DNA of 64,000 nucleotides from Arthonia radiata. Taxonomy: Eukaryota > Ascomycota > Arthoniomycetes > Arthoniales > Arthoniaceae. The translations under genes were made by a program, and so were the position numbers. The DNA lies in the NCBI GenBank assembly GCA_002989075.1, contig PSQN01000013.1, forward strand, positions 840,379 through 904,378, in the 5' to 3' direction. Positions 56,241-64,000 of the stretch are shown here, in pieces. Positions within the stretch are counted from its first letter, which is position 1; every line of letters starts with the position of its first letter. Below the pieces are notes generated by a model. It saw only the letters and a program-made list of their open reading frames with translations, was not told the DNA's origin and made no database searches.

Positions 56241-57895
56241 ACTCGTCTTGAGAGACGCCTGTGAGCTAGAAAGATACTGGGTTTACCAAAGGGACATACA
56301 GATGCGATGCGTTGATACTTGTTTGTGAGATGTGTGAGGGAGTTGGAAAATTTTGAAATTCTAAAATTCGCCTTGTGAGGAGAAGTTGGCCGTTTGCCTC
56401 AAGTGGTGTCGGCCAGGTGGAAAATCGGCTACGGGACACTAGAAGTGACCTCCATTCGTTCCTCACATCTGAGGTGGCCGAAGCCAAGCCTTCCCAAGTG
56501 GTGGAAGTGCGAAGTGATGCTGAAAGTCGTGCTCATAGGATTTTTTTTGGTATTTCGCACGCCGTCTACCCAACAGTGCAACAGTCAATGAGGCAATTGT
56601 TGTCACTTGGGCGTTTTCTGCCAACGGCCAAAGGCAGCTCGTCACTGTGCAGTCGTGTGTAGATATCTGAATCATGTTCGTTTTGAGCCTGACCTGCACA
56701 GATCTTGACAGGCTGCGGTTTGAGCCGTGCTGGACACTGCTCGGGGATAGTGCGAACCCGCGAGACTAGTATGAGACCCAGTGGAAGGCTTGCCCACATC
56801 TGATTGCCTGCAAGCAGCATTTGGTCATCTCATTGCATGTGTCTACATTGGTTGAAATCCATCTCAGGAATACACTATAGCTACGCTGTATGTTGAGCGG
56901 TTGCGGCATAATGTCGGTATGGGGCTAGAGCCGTGGCTACCCGTTGAGACTATCTGGAGCGCCTCGAGGCGCACAGCTACAAGCGAAAGCGTAGCAGTGC
57001 CTGACTGGTCAACAAGGTGGCATGTCCCGTGGCGATGAAGCTCGCAGTCATCAACGGTGGTCTTGTCCAAGAGTCAGCAGGTGGTGAAGAACTGTGTTTT
57101 GCTGACAGCAATGTTGCGCGAATGAAGATCGATCCGTATCGGGGTCCCGGCATTTAGCGTGATTACAAGATGGCGGCTTTGGTCGTACACTGGGTCACTG
57201 TGCTCTTTTGTGCGTCCTTTCGTGAGACAGTCTCCTCGCATCAGTAGAAGCGAGCTCAGTGAGCCCGTCAACGAGCTGCCTTTTTGACTCCAGTCTGAAG
57301 CTTCAAAGACGTGAGGTGAGTCGCACTTCAGACCCTGGTTTTGGTTCTTGGCATTGCTATGCTGCCATTCGTGACATTCATTTCTAACCGTTTCTTCTAG
57401 CGAAGTCTGCTTGATTGAGTCATTGTACCGCGTAAGGTAGAGCATCTCAAGTCGAGGCAAAAGGTAAGGACACAATGTGCCTTGATTTCGCCCTATACGG
57501 GACCCTGCTCAAAGCTGAAAAGGCGTTTCACGCCAGACATTTCTTTCGACAAATGTAAAATTTCAACCCTGCTCCACAACAGCTTTGTAAATGAGTACTG
57601 GAAGGAATTTTCGCCGGACACCCGGTAGCTTCTCAGACGCGCCTTGAGTGTTCGAACCGTCGTACTGCTGAGCCTGAATATGATTCTATCTGGGAGGGAA
57701 CAGGGCCAGCCAATGCCCGATCAATCTACTTCTGTCATCACTTTTGTCGATGGCTCTTCCGGTGTCCGAAAAAGTCTGCCTTGGATATATCAACGAATGT
57801 GTCGGGGTATCAAGGGTTTGAACGAAAAGCGAAGAGCGAAAAAGACCCCAAGATGCGATCTAGTGAGCTGGACGCTGAACAACGGAGCTGTCAAA
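56241..57895. promoter_or_regulatory. long divergent upstream region of the TmpA-like and ligase genes
   Basis: About 1.65 kb between opposed start codons. It should hold both promoters. No gene or clear named regulatory site was recognised; short A/T-rich stretches lie near 56,345 and 57,550. Confidence 0.45.
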
Positions 57896-59567
57896 ATGGA
57901 GCAGAACGTAAGTACTAGTTGCTCGGGTCCTATTGGACATGGCTAACAAGTGCTAGATATTCGCTGATCCGATGAGACCGGAGCATCGACTGAAGAAGAT
58001 GCAAATCGTTACGCTGGTTCGCCGCTTTGTCGCTGGTTTTCGCCACGAGAACAATGGTGCTTACCTCGAGGGAGATGTCATTTGCGTCCACGACTTCAAC
58101 AGCATCTTCTATCCAGTCCTGTTCCAATCGATCATAGGCGCTGGCGGTTGCTTCACCGGAACAAATCCAGCGTACACGAATACGGAGCTCGAACACCATT
58201 TCCAGACATCGTCAACGAAGTTCATCGTCACAAATCCGGCGTACTTGGATCGCATCGTACCAGCAGCGAAGACCTGTGGCATCCCGGTCTCTCGGATATT
58301 TGTTCTGGATATTGACGACATGTGCCAGTCCTTGACATGTGTTCCCGATGTAAGTGGAAGTGTTCCGCGCGTTGACTCTGCTCGAGGATCAGCGACACAA
58401 GACATCACAGTTGTGGAGCCATGTTTTGCTCAGGATGGCTATCGATCTTGTCTTGAGCTCCTCGAGTTCGGCGAGTATGACTGGCGTGTATTGAAAGGGA
58501 CTAAGCGCTCCGCCTCGACCTGTGCTGCGCTATTCTCAACGTCAGGCACGTCTGGACTACCTAAGATCGCAGTGCGGACACATGCAAATCTCATCGCTGA
58601 ATGCATGGCCATCAAAGACCAACAGCCGAAGCCATACGAGCAAATTCGCTTGCTGTGCGTGCCGTTCTTCCATGCATTTGCATCGCCCTTGGCAAATGTC
58701 GCAGCGATGCATGATGGGGTACTGACATACGTGATGCCGCGCTTCATCGAGGCGGACTTCCTCAAGTCGGTCAACAAGCATCGAGTGACAGAAACGGCTC
58801 TTGTGCCTCCCGTCATCGTGAGATGGCTGGCGAACCCATCCGAGCGTCGACGTGAGCAGCTAGCCTCGGTCCGGACTGTATGGTGCGGCGGAGCACCCAT
58901 GGATGCCGAGGTTCAGGGGAAAGCCATCACCCAAATGCTGCACCCAGCGGCACGAATAGTCCAAGTATGGGGGCTCACTGAATGCGGGTGGCTAAGTACC
59001 TTTCACTATCCAGAAAAGGATGTCACTGGCTCGGTCGGTCGTGCGTTACCCGGGTACAAGATCAAACTGATAGATGATGGCGAGCGTGACGTCCATCACG
59101 GTCGTGGGGAGATTGTCGCGAGATCGAACGCCGTCATGACGCGCTATCTAGGCGATGAGGAGGCAAGTATATCCGCCTTCACAAGCGAAGGCTGGTATCG
59201 CACCGGAGACATTGGGGAGATTCGCGGTGGCAAGATCTATATCGTCGACCGCAAGAAAGAGCTCATCAAAGTCCGTGGCTGGCAAGTCGCGCCGGCTGAG
59301 CTTGAGGGCACGCTGCTGCAACATGCGCAGATTGTCGATGCGGCGGTTGTCGGTGTCACCGTCGTGCCCAACTCGGGAGAAGAAATCCCTGAAGCACACA
59401 TCGTCCGCGCGGAGGGCTCACAGCTGACAGAGGCAGATGTGACAGTCTTCCTGCTACAATACCTGGCCAAATACAAGGTGATGGACTGTAGAGCGATTTT
59501 CTGCGAGTCGATACCGAAGAGCGCTAGCGGAAAGATACTACGAAAGAAGTTAAGAGTGAACTCCTGA
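57896..59567 (+). CDS. adenylate-forming acyl-CoA/4-coumarate-CoA ligase-like enzyme
   Basis: An ANL-superfamily enzyme that activates a carboxylic acid as the AMP ester, normally passing it to CoA. Exon 1 is 57896-57907 (12 nt) and exon 2 is 57957-59567. The 49-bp intron has GTAAGT, GGCTAAC and CTAG signals. The start MEQNIFADP has a strong context (CAAAATGG). The product is 540 residues. Core motifs are intact: phosphate-binding TSGTSGLPK at ~197-205, VWGLTECGW, GWYRTGDIGE at ~415, the hinge VDRKKELIKVRGWQVAP, and the catalytic Lys in PKSASGKILRK near 523. The N-terminus is about 30 residues shorter than usual for 4CL-like enzymes. No peroxisomal SKL-type end (it ends RVNS). Substrate unknown. 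Confidence 0.88.
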
Positions 59568-60457
59568 GGCGGAGACGGGAAATGAAGGCCTTTTGAGCCC
59601 CAGATTTCAGGCAACAATAAAGATGGCTGACAGAATCAAAAGAATCACACAAGCACACAGCTTTCCATCTTCTTACCGTGCAATAAAGGTCGTTCGGCGT
59701 ACTGCTGGACACGCCGCATCTATTAGAGCATTACAGTAGCTTGGTCTGTTCACGAGAAGATCAACGTCGCCCTAACCTCGCGTAGTCCTCAACGCCGCGC
59801 TCCAATGAACGGCATGGCACGCCCGTATTCAGTTCAGGCGGGCGAACGGCACTTTCGTAGGTCTCATGCTTGCCGCAATGGGTCGAAAAACATGCACATG
59901 TATCAGCGCGTAGATATCAAAGGCCAGCGATGTGTATCGCATGGCACCAATCATCTCCCATGGAGGACAGTACGTTCGACGATGCTCGCAACCATCATTC
60001 CAAGAGGCACGAGGTCGGCTTGTCGGCCACGCGATGTGCGCTCAATACTGTTGCAGGAACAGCTGTGAGTAGCAAGAGCGCTATGAAAGTGACAAACATC
60101 GCGCGAAGATGTTGAATGAAAGTCGTTTGTTTGCTGGGACAATGAAACGAGCGAACAAAGTGAATAGACCGATGCCCCATTCACACAATTCCCAATATCC
60201 ACAGAATACGCAACTTCACACGCAAGAGCGAATACTCTGTCATATTGCTCTATCACGTTCCTTCATCTAAGTCTTCTTTCTCTCCTCCATATCGTCACTG
60301 CTGAGTTCCTCTTCACACTCTTTACTATACCCCTCGCTGGCAGCATGAGCAATCTCTGCGCGCGACACATGCATTGACAAACTATACTGGACTTTTCTAG
60401 CGCCTACGTTCTTCGGCTGGAAATCACCATCACTGGAGCTTGTGACACGCCATCGTC
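59568..60457. other. intergenic
   Basis: No supported gene. The last 200 bases are C/T-rich and probably the leader of the next gene. Confidence 0.45.
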
Positions 60458-63400
60458 ATGGACTTCAGAAATGACCTCACGAACCAGCTGGTGTGGATCT
60501 CAGTAATTCCCATCATACCTTATGGGTGGGCACTGAGTAACTACCACTTTTGCAGCTACGGCTGGACGTTGCTCTTTTACGTGCCGTTCTTTGGTGTCGT
60601 TCACAAGGTGTAAATCTTGAAGCCTCTATACGTTCCGAACTACCCCCTCAAGAAGCAAGATCTGGAAGCTGCATCGCTGGTATCCCCTCAAAGCACAGAT
60701 CCGAGACCAGGAGACTGGCTGTACGCATGCTCTCTATGATGAAACTTGCTGACTCTCGATTCCAGCCATAGTCAAAAGCGTGCAGGAGAGTTTGACGAAG
60801 CAGGATCCAAGAAAGAGGTATGCGGCAAACTACATAACCACTTTACGACCCGTTTTCGGCGGCATGGTGTCTCTCGACATCTCTCACAGCCACGACGAAC
60901 CTGGGCTTGTACTCTAAAAAGTCAAAGTCACTGACAAACCTTCACAGCTGATAAGATGGGCGAAGACATTAGGCGGCCTCATCGCCCTCTTCATATTCAT
61001 GTGTGTATACACGATCTTCGTGATGGTAAAGCAAGCTTTTGGAGGCGGGCACCTCTGGTTCCAGCAGCCGTACATCATCCAGATCCCCGAGGCCACAATC
61101 ACAGCGCGAAGCGTCGGCGCCGCGCCCTCATACACCCCTACCACCAGCAGAACAACCCTTGCTCCGCTCAGTGGTTACGCGCCCACCTTTGAGAGCTACA
61201 TTCCGCCCGTCTGGTATCCCCGTAATACAGCACAATCAGCCAACGCCTTTCCCAGCTACACACCCGTCACCAGCAGCGCGTATCCGCCACCGCTCACCAA
61301 CCATATCACCACGCCCTCCCCGACAGCCCGCACCATCAACGTCGTCCCCAACTGGCTCCTCGCCGCTTTCTCCACCCGCGCAACCTCCGAACCCCTCATT
61401 GAACCGCGCCCCAGCTCTCGCACCACCGATAAGATCCCTCTGGACCTCCCAATGGTCCCCGAATCCATGTTCAGCCTTCTCAGCCCAGAGGAGCTATCCC
61501 ATGTGCGGGAACGGGCGAAACCGCGCGACGTCGGAATCGAGCCAAGAATCAAGCAGGATCCAGAGGACTGGGCGAGTTCGAGCCGTTCGATCGACGAGTC
61601 GTTGAGCAGGAAGAGTAAAAGTGAGAGTGAGAGCCAGAGTAAAAGTAAGGGCACGAGTAACAGCAAGAGGGGCACGCCGATCAAGCCGACTGTATACGCT
61701 TCGTGGAAGGCCGCTGGGCCCCTGGATACAGACAAGGTGAAGAAGCAGCAAGCGAGTCTGCTTAAGCCTGACCGCGTCTTGGAGCAGCTGCCGCCTGTGT
61801 ATGAGATGACCGGTGCGGCACAGAGGAGTCGTATTGATTCGATGCTAGAGGCGAAGATGTCCGCATTTCAGAGCAGTCGTATCGATTCAATGCTGGAAGC
61901 GAAGATGTCCGCGTTTCAGGGCAGTGAGTCTGCTGCCAAGGCTCACATCTCTTCCTTAGCAGACTCTGCGTCTAGCAAGGTGTCGAATAAGGTTAGCAGT
62001 GCAACGACTAAGGGCGCCGACTTAGCATCCGACGCGAAGAGCAAGCTCGAGAGCGCTGTTACGCAGACGAGCAGCTCTGGAGGCTGGGGCTGGTCGAGCA
62101 ACCCGCGGCCTTTGAACTCGAGGCTGAGCGCGAAGATGTCTGCGTTTGAAAGCAGTCAGTCTGCTGCAAAGGCCTACGCCTCTTCTTTAGCAACTTCTGC
62201 TTCGAGCAAGGTCTCTGACAGCGTGGAGAGTGCGACAAGCGTTATTTCCAGCCAAGTGTCAGAAGCTACGAGCAAGGCCGAAAGCGCTGACACGCAGCCG
62301 CTGAAATGGGGACCCTTGGGCGTGTCAGGCCCCAAAGGTCAAGTCGATTCGATCATAAGCGCGAAACTGTCATCGATGCAAAGCACTTGGTCTGCTGCTA
62401 TGGCTCGCGCCTCTTCTGCAGCGGATGCCGCTTCTAGCAAGCTCTCGGAAAATGCGAAGAGTGCGACAAGCGTGCGTGGTAGCAAAGTTTCCGACATTAG
62501 CAGCAGCATCGAGAGCGCTGTCACACAGACGAGCACTCCCACAGCGTGGGGATGGCCAGGCGACAAAGTCACGATGCCACAGGCGCTGAAGCGTGGAGCC
62601 GCTGCGAGTGTTGCGCAAGAGGTGGTGAGTACTATGAGTGGTGCTGCAGAGTCTGCTACCTCGCAGCTGAAAGCTGGATGGTGGGACTGGAAGTATGATG
62701 GAGCGCAGACAAGGTCGAGCACCTCGATGACATCTCAAACGATCAGCACGACGACTGAGAGTGCTGGCACTGCGCCTACTAAAGTAATAATGACGCGTTA
62801 CGTCTTCCCCTGGTTTGTCAACAAGACTGAGGCAGCGGCTGACAGCACGGCAACGCCTGACGAAACACCGACTACCGCAGGCGCGAGCGCTGCTATTAAG
62901 CCTACCGACATAACAGGAACGCGTTGGCTCCTCCCTTGGTTTAGCTACAAAACAGAAACGAGCGCAGCTGCTTCGTCTGACGAATCCCTGACTACCGCAA
63001 GTCCGAACGCTCCTACTGAGCCGCCCAACATAACAGTAACGCGTTGGATTTTCCCTTGGCTCGCTAATAAGACAGAAACCAGCGCAGGTGCCGCGGTGCC
63101 TGATGAGACCACAAGCACCCTGGATAAAAGCGCTACTCCTGAGACTGCTGGTGTTAAGAGAACGGCTGGGGTTCTGTCTACACTCACTGACGCACCGCGG
63201 TCGAGCGCGGGCGCTACTGTGCCGGACGCGACTGCGCGGGAAACGAGTGCAGATGCTACTACTGAGCCTACCAACGTCACAGCAACGCGTTGGGTCTTCC
63301 CTTGGCTCGCCAACAAAACAGAGAGCAGCGCAGATGCCGCGGTGCCTGACGAGACCACAAGCTCAAGCCGTGAAAGCGCTACCGCCGAGCCCGCTATTTC

Positions 63401-63677
63401 GCAGCCCATACTAGACTCATTCAACAAACCTACCTCGACTGCGCCAGCGCTACTAAGCTCAGAAACAACGACCCAGCAAACGAGGACGAGTGCCACGCCT
63501 ACCGCAGAGCCAGCGTGGCTGACAGCAGGGACACGTCAGGGCAAGCCGTTACACGCGCCGCCGGAGATCGCGCCGCTGCGGTACTGCGAGTACTGCAAGC
63601 AGAAGCATGCGGGTCCTGTGCTTGGGTTTGCGAGTGCGTGGGGGAAGCATGGGGAGTGGATTGTGTTGCCGCAGTAG
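60458..63677 (+). CDS. membrane protein with two families of Ser/Thr/Ala-rich repeats
   Basis: Proposed exons are 60458-60607, 60653-60720, 60766-60817 and 60948-63677, giving 999 residues. All joins keep frame; introns have GTGTAA/CAAG, GTACGC/CCAG and GTATGC/ACAG ends. The first pair is the weakest, and a donor at 60,503 with an acceptor at 60,622 is an alternative. Hydrophobic segments lie near residues 10-45 (VWISVIPIIPYGWAL, WTLLFYVPFFGVV) and at ~97-118 (LGGLIALFIFMCVYTIFVMV). The rest is extracellular or luminal in character: Pro/Thr/Ser-rich, then three ~95-residue Ala/Ser/Lys helical repeats, then copies of the TRW-FPW-NKTE repeat. The C-terminus carries CEYCKQKH. No family recognised; a cell-surface or organelle-surface role is a guess. 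Confidence 0.65.
61826..62570 (+). repeat. coding repeat family 1 (KMSAFQS...SAAKAxASSLA)
   Basis: Three units of about 250-280 bp start at AKMSAFQGSESAAKA, AKMSAFESSQSAAKA and AKLSSMQSTWSAAMA. Each ends with a Trp-Gly or Trp-Pro-rich stretch (GGWGWSSN, LKWGPLG, TAWGWPG). The first is preceded by an extra direct duplication of RIDSMLEAKMSAFQ, about 51 bp. Confidence 0.8.
62790..63400 (+). repeat. coding repeat family 2 (TRWxFPWLANKTE), ~41-residue unit
   Basis: Clear copies: TRYVFPWFVNKTE, TRWLLPWFSYKTE, TRWIFPWLANKTE and TRWVFPWLANKTE. The first three are 42 and 40 residues apart. The last is about 82 on, with a degenerate unit between. The core carries an N-glycosylation sequon (NKT) in three of the four. 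Confidence 0.85.
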
Positions 63678-64000
63678 ATGGTGGCTTTGAGTGGTTGTTA
63701 CGTCGAAAAAGTGCATGAGAGTATCGTGTCTACTGCTTGGAGGGTTGGCTACGGAACAGCAACCGCCACTCGTATATGGAGATGTGAAAGATAGGGTTTG
63801 CAGCGCGGGTGTAGAAGTCCTAGCATGAACGACATGAAGCGGCTGAATAAGGTCTCCGCTTTGCTTGAGCAAGACCAATGGTATTCGGTGTCTTTTCACG
63901 TCGCTATCGCAAGCTAGGCCAGTGTATGGGACCTTGCAGGTGAGGTCTACCTTTCCAATGCTTAGTCGCGGATCGCTGAACGGGAGCTAGCATGACCACC
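63678..64000. other. 3' flank, no gene recognised
   Basis: Nothing supported up to the window end. Confidence 0.4.

Overview
The window looks like nuclear DNA of a filamentous ascomycete (Pezizomycotina; a Dothideomycete is my best guess, by inference). The reasons are short introns of about 45-130 bp with GTAAGT/GTACGT-type donors and CTAAC/CTGAC branch sites, closely packed single-gene transcription units on both strands, and fungal orthologues such as ATP4, COA3, NOC4, Pta1/symplekin, STT3 and PXMP4. I saw no operons, no CRISPR array, no rRNA or tRNA I could support, and no retrovirus-like or other viral element.

Layout. 1-11,000: a small hydrophilic-protein gene (+), an APC-family permease (-), a thioredoxin-fold SH3BGR-like protein with 49-residue repeats (-), eIF3d (-), and a RING-like/coiled-coil protein (-). 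11,970-13,604: a PA-TM-RING ubiquitin ligase (+), followed by an intergenic tandem array of five units of about 210-230 bp. 15,900-25,000: a housekeeping block with aquaporin (-), ATP synthase subunit b (-), NOC4 (+), a small unresolved locus (+), COA3 (-) and symplekin/Pta1 (+). COA3 and Pta1 are divergent across 326 bp. 25,000-27,300: mostly intergenic, with one small gene-like frame carrying an early in-frame TGA. 27,345-36,778: four minus-strand genes (Ser-rich protein, oligosaccharyltransferase STT3, MFS transporter, PXMP4). 38,166-43,581: two minus-strand genes of unclear role, one a beta-rich conserved protein and one rich in Trp-Gly/Trp-Asn motifs. 44,716-50,235: a very large protein with a STAND/HeLo-like N-terminus, a Gln-rich middle and long C-terminal repeats. 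54,666-59,567: a divergent pair, a TmpA-like membrane oxidoreductase and an adenylate-forming (acyl-CoA/4CL-like) ligase. 60,458-63,677: a 999-residue membrane protein carrying two unrelated repeat families.

The left two-thirds is ordinary core genome, and its genes serve unrelated cell functions. The accessory-looking part runs from about 38 kb to the right end. It has larger intergenic gaps, lineage-specific repeat proteins, a MITE-like hairpin at 44,245-44,349, and the TmpA/adenylating-enzyme pair, which is the most likely functional module. All exon joins were worked out by eye from frame and splice consensus and have not been checked against transcripts.
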